Source of the DNA: Deltaproteobacteria bacterium
GTDB lineage: Bacteria > Desulfobacterota > Binatia > Binatales > Binataceae
DNA: 13,469 nucleotides
Direction of reading: 5' to 3'
Assembly: GCA_021786815.1 (NCBI GenBank)
Contig: JAJYMR010000166.1
Coordinates: 1 to 13,469 of the forward strand
In this document: one piece after another, positions 1-8,853 of the stretch
Numbering within the stretch: position 1 is the first letter of the stretch
Layout: every line of letters starts with the position of its first letter
The notes under the pieces: generated by a model
Told to the model about the DNA's origin: nothing
Database searches by the model: none
The model's input: the letters and a program-made list of their open reading frames with translations, nothing else
Translations under genes and position numbers: made by a program

Positions 1-1
1 T

Positions 2-619
2 ATTACGCCGACGACGGTGAGAAACGCCGCGCTTGGAACGCTCGCGATGGCGGCGCTGGTGGGATGCTACCTTATCGCGGTCGGCGGATGGCCGATCCTT
101 GCGATCGGCGCCGTTTCGCTGCTTGCTGCACTCGCGTACAGCGCCGGGCCATATCCGCTGGCGCATCAGGGCCTCGGCGACGTTTTCGTGTTCGCGTTCT
201 TCGGTGTGATTGCGGTCAATGGGACCGCGTACCTTCAATGCGGGCGGCTCTGGCCGCTTGCGCTCCTAAGTTCGATTCCGGTGGCATGCCTGGCGACCGC
301 CATCCTGGTCGTCAACAATCTGCGCGACGTGGATACGGATCGGACCGCGGGAAAACGGACGCTCGCCGTCCGCCTCGGGCCGGATTTCGCGCGCGTCGAA
401 TACGTGCTGCTGGTCGGAGCGGCGTTTGCTGCGGTGCCCGTGATGGTGGCGCTGGCGGGGTTTCGTCTTTTGATTCCGCTGTGCGCGATTCCGCTGGCCG
501 TCAGGGAGACGCGCGCGCTTCTGCGGCGCTCCGGCGCGGCGCTGAATGAAAGCCTCGCGGGGACGGCCGCGCTGCACATGGCTTACGGGCTGCTGCTGGC
601 CCTGGCGATCGTCTTATGA
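2..619 (+). CDS. menA: MenA, 1,4-dihydroxy-2-naphthoate polyprenyltransferase (3' part)
   Basis: Integral-membrane UbiA-superfamily enzyme that attaches the polyprenyl tail to 1,4-dihydroxy-2-naphthoate, giving demethylmenaquinone. The frame is open from the window edge, so the N-terminal part, including the first Asp-rich prenyl-diphosphate motif, is off the window; a GTG at 17 lies in this frame but is not the likely start. What is seen: a YSAGPYPLAHQGLGDVFVF stretch, typical of MenA, and the second Asp-rich motif NNLRDVDTDRTAGKRTLAV (about residues 100-118 from the GTG), which binds the diphosphate through Mg2+. Several hydrophobic helices surround it. The stop overlaps the menC start as ATGA, so the two are probably translationally coupled. 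Being first of a menA-menC-menE run separates it from UbiA, CtaB or chlorophyll synthases of the same superfamily. Confidence 0.92.
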   Translation: MTPTTVRNAALGTLAMAALVGCYLIAVGGWPILAIGAVSLLAALAYSAGPYPLAHQGLGDVFVFAFFGVIAVNGTAYLQCGRLWPLALLSSIPVACLATAILVVNNLRDVDTDRTAGKRTLAVRLGPDFARVEYVLLVGAAFAAVPVMVALAGFRLLIPLCAIPLAVRETRALLRRSGAALNESLAGTAALHMAYGLLLALAIVL

Positions 620-1704
620 GGCTTGGCGGCGCGAAGATCGTCCCGTTTCGTGCGCCACTGAGGCATCCGATGGTCACCGCGCGCGGGCGGCTCGACGTGC
701 GCGAAGGCTTCGTGTTGGAACTGAGCGGCGACGACGGCGAGTGCGGCCTCGGCGAGGCGAGTCCCGCGTACTGGCTCGACGGCCGCCCGCTTGCGGATAC
801 GCGCGCCGCGCTCGAATGGATCGTTACTGAGGTTGAGAATTGCCCCGACCCCGCCGAGCTTCGCGCCGAGCTGCTAAACGAGCGGAGCGCGGTCAAATTG
901 ACGCCTGAGGCCGCGTGCGCGCTCGACACCGCGCTGCTGGACGTCGTGGCGCGAGCGCGCAGCTTGACTGTCGCCGCGATGCTTGGCCGCGCTTCGAATG
1001 CGCCGCTCCCGGTCTGCGCACTTCTCGCCGCGCGCACTCCGGAGGCGATTGCGCACGAGGCGATTTCGGCGCGGGCGAACGGCTACACGGTCTTCAAGCT
1101 GAAAGTGGGCGCGGGCCCGGTCGAGAGCGATGTCGACAACGTGAACGCGCTTCGCGACGCGATCGGCGAAACCGCCCTGATCCGTCTCGATGCGAATCGC
1201 GCGTGGAGCTTCGAACAGGCTCTGTTCGCTCTTCGGGCGCTCGGACCGCGTCGGATCGAGTTCGTCGAGGAGCCGCTGCGTTCGGGCAAGCCGGTTGAGA
1301 TGGGGCGATTGCGCCACGAGACGGGTATCCCGGTTGCGCTGGACGAGTCGATCGGATGCGAGCGCGATCTGGAACCGTTCGGCGAGGCATGCGGCCCGGA
1401 GCTTGTGCTCGTGCTCAAGGCCGCGCGTGTCGGCGGCCCGTCGAAATGCATGAACATAGCAAAAACCGCGCGTGCGGCCGGAGTGGCGAAGATCGTCGTC
1501 ACTGATTCGATAGAAACGTCCGTCGGGATGAGCGCCGCAGTGCATCTTGCGGCTGCGCTTGCGCCGGCGGGAACCGCGCTCGGGCTGGGCGGCGCGAGAC
1601 TCCTCGAATGCGGCGGTTTCGACGCGGCCGAGCCGTGCGGCGTGTCATGGGTCAAGGCTGCCGGACCCGGTCTGGAAGTGTCGCTCGGCAGTTCGGAGTT
1701 GTGA
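616..1704 (+). CDS. menC: MenC, o-succinylbenzoate synthase (enolase superfamily)
   Basis: Cytoplasmic enzyme that dehydrates SHCHC to o-succinylbenzoate in menaquinone synthesis. 362 aa, normal length for the family. The enolase-superfamily catalytic set is complete: KxK acid/base lysines K161 and K163 (FKLKVG), metal ligands D192 (RLDANRAW), E218 (FVEEP) and D243 (ALDES), and the second catalytic lysine K268 (LVLKAARVGG). The capping domain is at about residues 1-125 and the TIM barrel follows. The ATG overlaps the menA stop by 4 bp, which fixes the start. Sequence alone cannot exclude a dipeptide epimerase or N-acylamino acid racemase, since these share the residues, but the position between menA and menE makes MenC by far the best reading. 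Confidence 0.93.
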   Translation: MRLGGAKIVPFRAPLRHPMVTARGRLDVREGFVLELSGDDGECGLGEASPAYWLDGRPLADTRAALEWIVTEVENCPDPAELRAELLNERSAVKLTPEAACALDTALLDVVARARSLTVAAMLGRASNAPLPVCALLAARTPEAIAHEAISARANGYTVFKLKVGAGPVESDVDNVNALRDAIGETALIRLDANRAWSFEQALFALRALGPRRIEFVEEPLRSGKPVEMGRLRHETGIPVALDESIGCERDLEPFGEACGPELVLVLKAARVGGPSKCMNIAKTARAAGVAKIVVTDSIETSVGMSAAVHLAAALAPAGTALGLGGARLLECGGFDAAEPCGVSWVKAAGPGLEVSLGSSEL

Positions 1705-1708
1705 AGCC

Positions 1709-3196
1709 GTGTCTGTGTCAGATCCGATTTTGAGCGCGGAGATTCCTTGGCTTTGGGAGCAGGCTCGGCGCGAGCCAGGCAAGCTCGCTCTGCGATGCGG
1801 GGGCGAGACGCTGTCGTTTGGCGAACTGGCCGAGCGTGCGGAACTCACGGGCGCGCGGCTTTCGGCGCTCGGAGTCGGAACCGATGACCGCGTTGCGCTT
1901 TTGATGGATTCCTCGGTGCGGACGGTCGAGTTGATCCACGCGGCGCAACGTATCGGCGCGGCGCTTGTTCCGCTCAATACCCGTCTCGCACCCGCGGAAA
2001 TCGCGGCGCTTGTGCGCGCCGCTGAGCCGCGTGTTCTCGTTTACGACGCGAGCCATCGCGATTCGGTGAGCAATCTCGACAGCGTGCGGGTGCGGCTTGT
2101 GGAGTCGCGCTCGGAGTTCGAATCGCTGGCCGCCGGCGCGCTCGCCAAAATCGCGCCCATCCGCGCCGACGCGGTGCATACTATCATCTTTACCTCCGGC
2201 ACCACGGGCACGCCCAAGGGCGCGATGCTGACCAACGGAAACCATTTTGCAAGCGCGAGCGCCTCGCGCGAGAACCTGGGAGTGGAACCTTTCGACACAT
2301 GGCTCGATCTGTTGCCGCTGTATCACGTGGGAGGACTGTCGATAATCCTGCGCAGTGCAATCGACGGCACGAGCGTGGTGCTCGAGCGGGGATTCGACGC
2401 GCGCCGTGCCAATCACGCGATACGGACGCACGGAATCACGCTGCTGTCGGTGGTCGCAACGATGCTCGCGCGGATGCTGGACGAGAACGGCGAGCGGGTT
2501 TATCCGGCTTCGCTGCGATACGTCCTGGTGGGCGGTGGCCCGGTTGCGCCCGCCCTTGTCGAGCGCGCCTCGCGGCTCGGCGTTCCGGTCGCGCCGACCT
2601 ACGGCCTAACCGAGACGGCGTCGCAGGTGGCCACGGCAAGGCCTGAGGAAGCGCTCGCGCGCCCGGCAAGCTGTGGGCGGCCATTGCCGGGAGTTTCGAT
2701 CAGGATCGAAAATGCCGACGCCGAGGGGCGCGGCGAAGTCGTGGTGCGCGCGCCGGCAGTGATGGCGGGATACCTTAACGACGAGGCCTCGACGCGTGCC
2801 GCGCTCGGCGACGGATGGCTTCGCACGGGCGATATCGGCCACTTCGATGAAGCCGGTTATCTGTATATCGACGACCGGCGAAACGACCTGATCGTGAGCG
2901 GCGGCGAGAACGTCTATCCGGCGGAGGTCGAGGCGATGCTGCTGGCGCATCCGATGATTTCGGAAGCAGGAGTTTACGCCGTGAGCGACCCCGTCTGGGG
3001 ACATCGCGTGGAGGCGGCCGTCGTTGCGCGCGAAGGTGCGTGGGTCGGCGAAACGGAACTGCGCGCGTGGTGCTCCGCGCGGCTTGCGCGCTTCAAGGTC
3101 CCGAAGACGATTCGGTTCGTCGATGCCCTGCCGCGAACGGCGTCGGGCAAGATCAGGCGGGCGATACTGCGGCTTCAGGCGTCCCGGGACGGCTGA
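1709..3196 (+). CDS. menE: MenE, o-succinylbenzoate-CoA ligase
   Basis: Acyl-adenylate-forming (ANL) enzyme that activates o-succinylbenzoate with ATP and then CoA, supplying the substrate for MenB. I chose the GTG at 1709 (495 aa): it follows the menC stop by 4 bp, a CGGAG sits at 1694-1698, and the next residues (MSVSDPILSAEIPWL) lead into the normal N-terminus. A GTG at 1715 is an alternative. Motifs in order: A3 phosphate loop TSGTTGTPKG (162-171), A5 YGLTETA (298-304), A7 TGD (373-375) with the following DRRNDLIVSGGENVYPAEVE-type hinge, and A10 PRTASGK with catalytic K481. A generic medium-chain acyl-CoA ligase is possible by sequence, but direct coupling to menC argues for MenE. No menB, menD or menF is in the window. 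Confidence 0.92.
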   Translation: MSVSDPILSAEIPWLWEQARREPGKLALRCGGETLSFGELAERAELTGARLSALGVGTDDRVALLMDSSVRTVELIHAAQRIGAALVPLNTRLAPAEIAALVRAAEPRVLVYDASHRDSVSNLDSVRVRLVESRSEFESLAAGALAKIAPIRADAVHTIIFTSGTTGTPKGAMLTNGNHFASASASRENLGVEPFDTWLDLLPLYHVGGLSIILRSAIDGTSVVLERGFDARRANHAIRTHGITLLSVVATMLARMLDENGERVYPASLRYVLVGGGPVAPALVERASRLGVPVAPTYGLTETASQVATARPEEALARPASCGRPLPGVSIRIENADAEGRGEVVVRAPAVMAGYLNDEASTRAALGDGWLRTGDIGHFDEAGYLYIDDRRNDLIVSGGENVYPAEVEAMLLAHPMISEAGVYAVSDPVWGHRVEAAVVAREGAWVGETELRAWCSARLARFKVPKTIRFVDALPRTASGKIRRAILRLQASRDG

Positions 3197-3220
3197 GGGG
3201 TGAATTTTTTGCGCGCAAAA

Positions 3221-3239
3221 GCGTCACATCGTTTGACGC
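3221..3239. repeat. Inverted repeat after menE, possible terminator
   Basis: GCGTCA (3221-3226), 7-nt loop, TGACGC (3234-3239): a perfect 6-bp stem 25 bp past the menE stop. No U-tract follows, though a T6 run and the 14-bp palindrome TTTTGCGCGCAAAA (3207-3220) precede it. It may end the men transcript with Rho help, or be a protein site. The rest of 3197-3378 shows nothing else convincing. Confidence 0.3.
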
Positions 3240-3378
3240 CCGCCGCGTGCTCGAATTGCCGCGCTTGAGGCCGTTGGTCGCCGCGAGCAGCGTGAACCGT
3301 ATGAGTGGAAACTGGAATCGTGAACCGATGATCTTCCGACATAAAGCGAGAACCGATTTCATCGACTATTGCCGCGCC

Positions 3379-3843
3379 ATGTGCTTGAGATTCCGGCGCC
3401 GCGTGATTTTCGGGGTAGCCGCACCCGCATTGCTCGCGGTCGCATTCGGCGGCTGTTCCGTGCTCAACCCGCAACCCACGCCCCAGCAGCGCGCGCAGTA
3501 TCTCGGTCCGATTCTCTCGGCTGCCGGCTTCAAGATGGTCCCGGCGGATACGCCGACCAAAATGCAAAAGTTGAAATCTCTGCAACCTCTCAACGTCAAC
3601 TACTACCTTGGCAAGAACGGCGAGCCTCACTACTGGCTTTCCGACCCCTACCAGTGTCACTGCTTGTACGTGGGGGATCAGAAGGCCTATCAGAACTACG
3701 AGAATATCAGGCTCAAGAACCGGATAGCCCGCCAGCAGGAGGAAGCCGCGCAGGAAAACCTCGAGGCCAGCCAGAACATGGAGATGAACATGATGAGCCC
3801 GTTTGGCTTCGGTTTCGGGCCCGGAATCGGCTTCGGATTCTAG
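3379..3843 (+). CDS. Predicted lipoprotein, unknown function
   Basis: Not recognised as a named family. From the ATG at 3379 (154 aa) there is a basic n-region (RFRRR), a hydrophobic core and an FGG-C26 lipobox-like site, so the mature protein is probably lipidated at Cys26. The mature part has a conserved-looking block NYYLGKNGEPHYWLSDPYQ (about 74-92), a CHC pair (C93, C95), a short charged helix likely to form a coiled coil (about 105-135), and a Met-rich then Phe/Gly-rich tail ending in Phe (about 134-154). No clear ribosome-binding site precedes 3379. In-frame ATGs at 3328 and 3301 are alternatives but would give an unusually long leader. It lies 2 bp before the next lipoprotein gene, so the two are probably cotranscribed. 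Existence as a gene is fairly sure, function is not. Confidence 0.7.
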   Translation: MCLRFRRRVIFGVAAPALLAVAFGGCSVLNPQPTPQQRAQYLGPILSAAGFKMVPADTPTKMQKLKSLQPLNVNYYLGKNGEPHYWLSDPYQCHCLYVGDQKAYQNYENIRLKNRIARQQEEAAQENLEASQNMEMNMMSPFGFGFGPGIGFGF

Positions 3844-3845
3844 AG

Positions 3846-4523
3846 ATGAAAAAGACAACCGCGAGAAGCAACGTCGCGCCCGTGGCGGTTGCCGGGCGTA
3901 CTCTTGCCGTCGCCTTGCTCGCGCTTGGCGTCGCGACGTGGGCGGGATGCACGCGTCATCCGGGAGTCCAGATAACCGAAGGCTCCGCCGCCGCGCCGCA
4001 TCTTCTGCACGCGGGCACCGACGCTCCCGATTCCATTTTCCTGCTGCCCAAGGCCGACCCGGCTTTTGTCGGCAGTTGGGGCGGAGAACTCAAGGTCGAT
4101 CCGGCCGACGCTCGTTACACGACTCATCCGGCGGCGCCGACGAGTTACTATTTCGGCGAGCGCAATGGCACCGTCTATCTGCGCACGGCGATCTATGGAC
4201 GGCCGAACTTTCCGGTGGTGAAAACCCACGTCGAGTTGCTCGATTCGCGCCGTGTGCGCTTCCAGATAGATTCGCGGTGCGACACGTGCAGCCCGCCTTG
4301 CCGCGAGGTCGAGACGACAACGCTCAAGCTGGTCGGCGCCAAAGCGATGCAGGCGCATCTGGTGGCCTACTCCTACTGGCAGGGCGACGGCCATGAACAG
4401 GTCGATTACGTCGGCGAGTTGCACCCGCTGACCGATGCTGAACTGAGCGCGATCGACAACCAGGTGCGGCGCAATCACGTCCTGCTCGGACGCATCAACG
4501 CCAAGCAGAAAAGCGGCGGCTGA
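3846..4523 (+). CDS. Predicted lipoprotein, beta-rich, unknown function
   Basis: 225 aa, not assigned to a family. N-terminal basic residues, hydrophobic stretch (about 20-33) and WAG-C35 indicate a lipoprotein signal, although Trp at -3 of the lipobox is uncommon. The mature region looks beta-strand rich: an FVGSWGGELKV segment (about 74-84), YYFGERNGTVYLRTAIYG (101-118) and alternating polar/hydrophobic strands to about 190. A cysteine cluster CDTCSPPC (C145, C148, C152) could bind metal or form disulfides. The ATG at 3846 lies 2 bp after the preceding stop, so cotranslation with its lipoprotein neighbour is likely. The C-terminus is a short charged helix. It converges with the minus-strand RDD gene. 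Confidence 0.72.
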   Translation: MKKTTARSNVAPVAVAGRTLAVALLALGVATWAGCTRHPGVQITEGSAAAPHLLHAGTDAPDSIFLLPKADPAFVGSWGGELKVDPADARYTTHPAAPTSYYFGERNGTVYLRTAIYGRPNFPVVKTHVELLDSRRVRFQIDSRCDTCSPPCREVETTTLKLVGAKAMQAHLVAYSYWQGDGHEQVDYVGELHPLTDAELSAIDNQVRRNHVLLGRINAKQKSGG

Positions 4524-4546
4524 CCCTCCCGCTCGTCGCCCGGCAC

Positions 4547-4579
4547 GCCGCCGGAATCCGCCCTATTCCGATCGGTGGC
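4547..4579. repeat. Inverted repeat between convergent genes, possible bidirectional terminator
   Basis: CGGAAT (4552-4557) and ATTCCG (4565-4570) form a perfect 6-bp stem with a 7-nt loop. GCCGC (4547-4551) and GTGGC (4575-4579) extend it by 5 bp (one G-U) across a 4-nt bulge. It lies between the end of the second lipoprotein gene and the end of the RDD gene, which transcribe toward each other. There is no U-tract on either side, so it is not a classic intrinsic terminator. Confidence 0.35.
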
Positions 4580-4683
4580 GAGGTCTTGCCTGCACGGATA
4601 CGGCCCTCTCAACGAGCGCGAGGTTCGCGAGCGTATCAAACAGCTCGCATCGGTGAGATGGTCTGAACCCCGTTCGCGTCCGC

Positions 4684-5544
4684 TCAGTCGGACTCGCGAT
4701 GCGAGTAACGTTCGGCCATCGCCAGAACATCGCGCAAGAACGCGCCACGGTCGGAGGGGAGTTCGTTCAGGTCTAGGCGCGCGCGCATCGTCTCGGCGAT
4801 TTCGTCAAGCAGCGGTGCGCGCCGCTCTTCGGAAAGGCTTGATGCGCGGCGAAGCGTCGTGCGGATAAGCTGAAGTTCGCGCGGACCGATCCGGGCAAGC
4901 TGTTCGCGCGTCAGGACCAGCGCGGTGGATTCGGCCCCGGGCGCTATCGGCAGAGCGGGCTCCGGGCGGTCGAGCCGTATGACAATCGTGCCGGCCACGT
5001 GATCGCCCACGCGTTCGCCGCTTGCCGAGACCACCATCGAGACGAGGCCGACTACGTAGTCCACCGGCAGCATATCGACGATCCGCATTACGTTGCGCAC
5101 CACGGAACTTCTGAAGCCTATTGGCAGACCGTTTCGGCGCACGACCCTTAGGCCTACCACGACCTTGCCGGGCGAGCGCCCGTTCGTCACCATCTCCCAA
5201 AAAATGAAATACCCCAGCTCAACCGAATACTGAACGAGGACAAAGGCCGCGACGAGCAGGCCCTCCAACCCTCCAATTGACGCGGGCCCGGTCCTTCCGG
5301 CGCGAACGTTCTGTGTGGCTTCGCGAAACGCCGCCTGTAACCATTTCTCGAAGAACCTTGCTATGGGAAAACTTGCAAACAGGACGACGAAGAGGAGGAC
5401 GAGCAGCAGATCGACGATTATGACGTCAATGCCGTACGCCAGTATCCGCGGAGCGGGTCCGGCGACCGGCAGGTCGAGGCGTACCCCTTCGGGCGAGAAA
5501 AGGCCGTGAATCGGCGTGTCGGCCTCGCTCTGCGCGTAAGCCAT
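4684..5544 (-). CDS. RDD-family membrane protein
   Basis: 286 aa. The RDD domain spans about residues 30-190 with three predicted membrane helices (about 38-58, 93-118, 160-173). The signature residues are present: R33 and D40 at the first helix (RILAYGIDVII), GRSPGKVVVGLRVVRRNG (122-139), RNVMRIVDMLP (150-160) and GERVGDHVAGTIVI (176-189). A cytoplasmic helical C-terminal extension of about 95 residues follows. RDD proteins are poorly understood; some act in ion transport. Here it is the outermost member of the MoxR/DUF58/SpoIIM group, on the same strand as moxR. No Shine-Dalgarno precedes the ATG (the bases before it are TTCCTTCCC). A TATATT 8 bp before the ATG suggests a leaderless transcript. 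Confidence 0.88.
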   Translation of the reverse strand: MAYAQSEADTPIHGLFSPEGVRLDLPVAGPAPRILAYGIDVIIVDLLLVLLFVVLFASFPIARFFEKWLQAAFREATQNVRAGRTGPASIGGLEGLLVAAFVLVQYSVELGYFIFWEMVTNGRSPGKVVVGLRVVRRNGLPIGFRSSVVRNVMRIVDMLPVDYVVGLVSMVVSASGERVGDHVAGTIVIRLDRPEPALPIAPGAESTALVLTREQLARIGPRELQLIRTTLRRASSLSEERRAPLLDEIAETMRARLDLNELPSDRGAFLRDVLAMAERYSHRESD

Positions 5545-5552
5545 GGGAAGGA

Positions 5553-5579
5553 AATATATTGAGCGCGAGAGATCGACAA
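5553..5579 (-). promoter_or_regulatory. Possible promoter for a leaderless RDD transcript
   Basis: On the minus strand TATATT (5558-5553) is a good -10 match, with TTGTCG (5579-5574) 15 bp upstream as a weak -35. Transcription would begin at about 5546-5544, essentially at the RDD ATG, which fits its lack of a Shine-Dalgarno. The element overlaps the first codons of spoIIM. Confidence 0.3.
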
Positions 5580-6605
5580 GCCCGGGAGCGGCTTGAAGCG
5601 CTCCTTGACCGCGCCGAGCGGATGCACGGCCGGCTTCCGCTCGATGAGCTGCGCGAGCTTGCGCACCTTTACCGGCTGAACTCGGCGCGGCTCGCCGTGA
5701 TGCGCTCGCGCGGGAGCGATCCCGAGGCTATCCGCTATCTGAACGCGCTGTGCGTGCGCGCCTATACGCAGCTGCAGGTTCCCGCGCCGCGCGAGCAGCG
5801 CGTTGGGAGGTTTCTGATGGCGGACCTTCCGGCGACGCTTGCGGCAACCGCGTGGCTCCAGGGACTGGTTGGCGCCGTGATGCTGGCGGGCGCGGTGGTG
5901 AGCGCGACTATAGTGTCCGCAAGTCCCGGCGCGTTGTACGCGTTCATCCCGATGTATCCGGCGGACAAGCTAGAGCGGCTGGCGGAGTCGGCCCGGGAGC
6001 GGGCTCAGTTTCTCGCGCGCACGCATGTTGCCTTCGGGATCAAATCCGTCTTTTCCGCGGCTCTTTTCGTTCACAATACCCAAGTCGGGCTGGCAGCTTT
6101 CGCCACCGGAATCGCGGCCGGAATCCCGACGCTCTTCCTGGATTTGTACAACGGACTCACCCTGGGCGCGTTTGCCTGGATCTTCTCGCGCGACGGCGGA
6201 TGGCCGCTCTTTTGGGCCTGGCTGCTGCCGCACGCGATTCCCGAACTGCTTGGCGTAACGCTTTGCTCAACGGGAGGGCTGGTGCTTGCGAAAGCCGTGG
6301 TCGCACCCGGGCGCCAGGGCGTCGGGGCGGCGCTTCGAGCCGCGGCGCGGCCCGCGATGCAACTGCTTTTGACGTCGTTTCCGCTGTTCCTCGTGGCGGC
6401 GGGAATCGAAAGCTTTCTCCGCCAATCGGCGCTTGCGACCGGCGCACGGTTCGCGGTTGCGGGCGTGGCGCTTGCGGCGATCTCGGGCTACGGATGGTAC
6501 GTCCGCCGCCTGGTTCGCCGCCGCGCGGCGGTCGATATCGGATGGCTCATCAGAGAAGTCCCGCGCGGCGAATCGCAAGATAGCGGTTCAGGACCGGCGC
6601 GGTGA
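5559..6605 (+). CDS. SpoIIM-family (stage II sporulation protein M-like) membrane protein
   Basis: 348 aa polytopic inner-membrane protein. I use the TTG at 5559 because GAAGGAA lies 6 bp upstream and the N-terminal helical region (RLEALLDRAERMHGRLPLDE...) is typical of this subfamily. Residues 1-85 are soluble and helical, with the LAHLYRLNSARLAV segment (34-47). The SpoIIM hallmark HNTQVGLAAFATGIAAG (172-188) is followed by NGLTLGAF (198-205), then LLPHAIPELLGVTLCSTGG (222-240) and GIESFL (282-287). About five to six helices are predicted. In endospore formers SpoIIM works with SpoIID/SpoIIP in peptidoglycan remodelling. Non-sporulating bacteria carry this longer version next to moxR/DUF58, where its role is unknown. 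Its 3' end overlaps DUF58 by 56 bp tail-to-tail, and its start is 14 bp from the divergent RDD start. Confidence 0.88.
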   Translation: MSARDRQARERLEALLDRAERMHGRLPLDELRELAHLYRLNSARLAVMRSRGSDPEAIRYLNALCVRAYTQLQVPAPREQRVGRFLMADLPATLAATAWLQGLVGAVMLAGAVVSATIVSASPGALYAFIPMYPADKLERLAESARERAQFLARTHVAFGIKSVFSAALFVHNTQVGLAAFATGIAAGIPTLFLDLYNGLTLGAFAWIFSRDGGWPLFWAWLLPHAIPELLGVTLCSTGGLVLAKAVVAPGRQGVGAALRAAARPAMQLLLTSFPLFLVAAGIESFLRQSALATGARFAVAGVALAAISGYGWYVRRLVRRRAAVDIGWLIREVPRGESQDSGSGPAR

Positions 6606-7878
6606 TGCGAGCGGGATCGAGATCGAGGGTCTGCGCGCCGAAGCGCGCGATACGCCCGAGAGCGGCTTCGCGCTCGACCGCGAGATCCTGGAGCGCGAGC
6701 CTGCGATAAAGTCGCGCGCGCGTGATGCCGGGTTCGCGGCCGTCCAGTTCCGCGAGCAGCCGATCGCGCATCGCAACCAGCATCACGCAATGCCTGCGCG
6801 CGAGCGCCGCCATGTAGGTTTCGAGTTCGCCCGCCGCGCTTCCTTCGACGAAGTCCGTAAGTACGACCACCAGGGCGCGCTTTCTCTGGTAACTCGCGAG
6901 CGTTTGGACCAGGAGGCGGTAGTTCGGCTCGAAGGGCCACGGCTTGAGCTTAAGCGTCGCCTCGGTCAGAGCGCCCACGCCGGCAAGACCGGGCCTGGGC
7001 CGCACCAGTGCCCTGAGTTCCCGATCGAAGGCGATAAAACCGACGCGATCCTTGTATTCCTTCGACGCGCGCGAGAGCGCCACGGCGCATTCGACCGCGT
7101 AGTCGAGCTTGGACGCGCCGCCGATCTTCGCCGCCATCAGACGGCCCGTATCGACCACGACGATTACCGTGTGGCGCCTTTCGGTCTGGTACTGGCGGAC
7201 GATGAGCCGGTTACGCCGCGCCGTCGCGCTCCAATCGATATGGCGCGGATCGTCGCCCGGGACATATTCGCGCAGCGATTCGAATTCGCTGCCTTCGCCT
7301 CGCGCGGGCCGCGGCCTGAGTCCGAATTCGTCGCGAAGCGAGCGATGGGTGAGCCCGCCGTGGCGCTGCGGCGCCGACGCCGGCGGCAGAATCGCAACCG
7401 TGCCGCCTGCGGCGATCGCGGTTGCGCGCAGGCGAAAAAAGCCGAGCCGCGAGCGCCAGAGCGTCATCATGGGTCCAAGCGCGAATGTTCCGCGCCGGCG
7501 CGGCAGGACCTCGCGTGAAATGTCGCGGTGCTGGCCTCCACCAACTTCGACATTGTCGATCACGAGATCGCCGCCAAGCACTTCCGGCAGTTCGTCGAGA
7601 AGCAAGACGACGGTTGCCGCACCGCTCGGACGCGACACGCGATAGACGACGGTCGCGGGGCGTCCCCGGACCAGACGGCCGGCAAGCGCGCGCGCGACGC
7701 GAGGCTCCGGATCGCGGCGGCTTATCGCGAGGTCAATCGCCGCAAGAACGACGATGAGCGCGGCAAGGGCGAGCGCTGGTGCGACGAGCATCGGGATTGG
7801 AACCGCCGCGAGCGAAACTATCGCGGCCGAGCCAGCCAGGCGCACGAGCGTCGGTGAAGGGCGAATCGCCGCGGGCAT
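6550..7878 (-). CDS. DUF58 membrane-anchored protein of the MoxR system
   Basis: 442 aa. Two closely spaced N-terminal hydrophobic segments (about 12-52) anchor it. A beta-rich region follows, then the DUF58 signature GSEFESLREYVPGDDPRHID (196-215) with W216 and TARRNRL. The C-terminal VWA-like Rossmann domain starts at VIVVVDTGRLM (238-248). The MIDAS position is D-T-G-R-L rather than the usual DxSxS, so only part of the metal site is kept; a TDF (341-343) follows later. DUF58 proteins are nearly always partners of MoxR AAA+ ATPases and probably recruit substrates. A perfect AGGAGGA (7897-7891) right at the moxR stop drives translation, 12 nt from the ATG. Last gene of the moxR operon; its 3' end overlaps spoIIM. 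Confidence 0.93.
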   Translation of the reverse strand: MPAAIRPSPTLVRLAGSAAIVSLAAVPIPMLVAPALALAALIVVLAAIDLAISRRDPEPRVARALAGRLVRGRPATVVYRVSRPSGAATVVLLLDELPEVLGGDLVIDNVEVGGGQHRDISREVLPRRRGTFALGPMMTLWRSRLGFFRLRATAIAAGGTVAILPPASAPQRHGGLTHRSLRDEFGLRPRPARGEGSEFESLREYVPGDDPRHIDWSATARRNRLIVRQYQTERRHTVIVVVDTGRLMAAKIGGASKLDYAVECAVALSRASKEYKDRVGFIAFDRELRALVRPRPGLAGVGALTEATLKLKPWPFEPNYRLLVQTLASYQRKRALVVVLTDFVEGSAAGELETYMAALARRHCVMLVAMRDRLLAELDGREPGITRARLYRRLALQDLAVEREAALGRIARFGAQTLDLDPARITAPVLNRYLAIRRAGLL

Positions 7879-7896
7879 GACGATACGTCGTCCTCC

Positions 7897-8849
<953 letters not shown>

Positions 8850-8853
<4 letters not shown>

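Noticed and set aside
616..1704. Dipeptide epimerase or other enolase-superfamily racemase instead of MenC
   Set aside because: Catalytic residues are shared, but the gene is translationally coupled to menA and followed 4 bp later by menE.
1547..1708. Upstream extension of the menE frame to an ATG at 1547
   Set aside because: It overlaps 158 bp of menC and encodes Arg-rich sequence unlike any ANL enzyme; the GTG at 1709 fits the operon spacing and has a Shine-Dalgarno.
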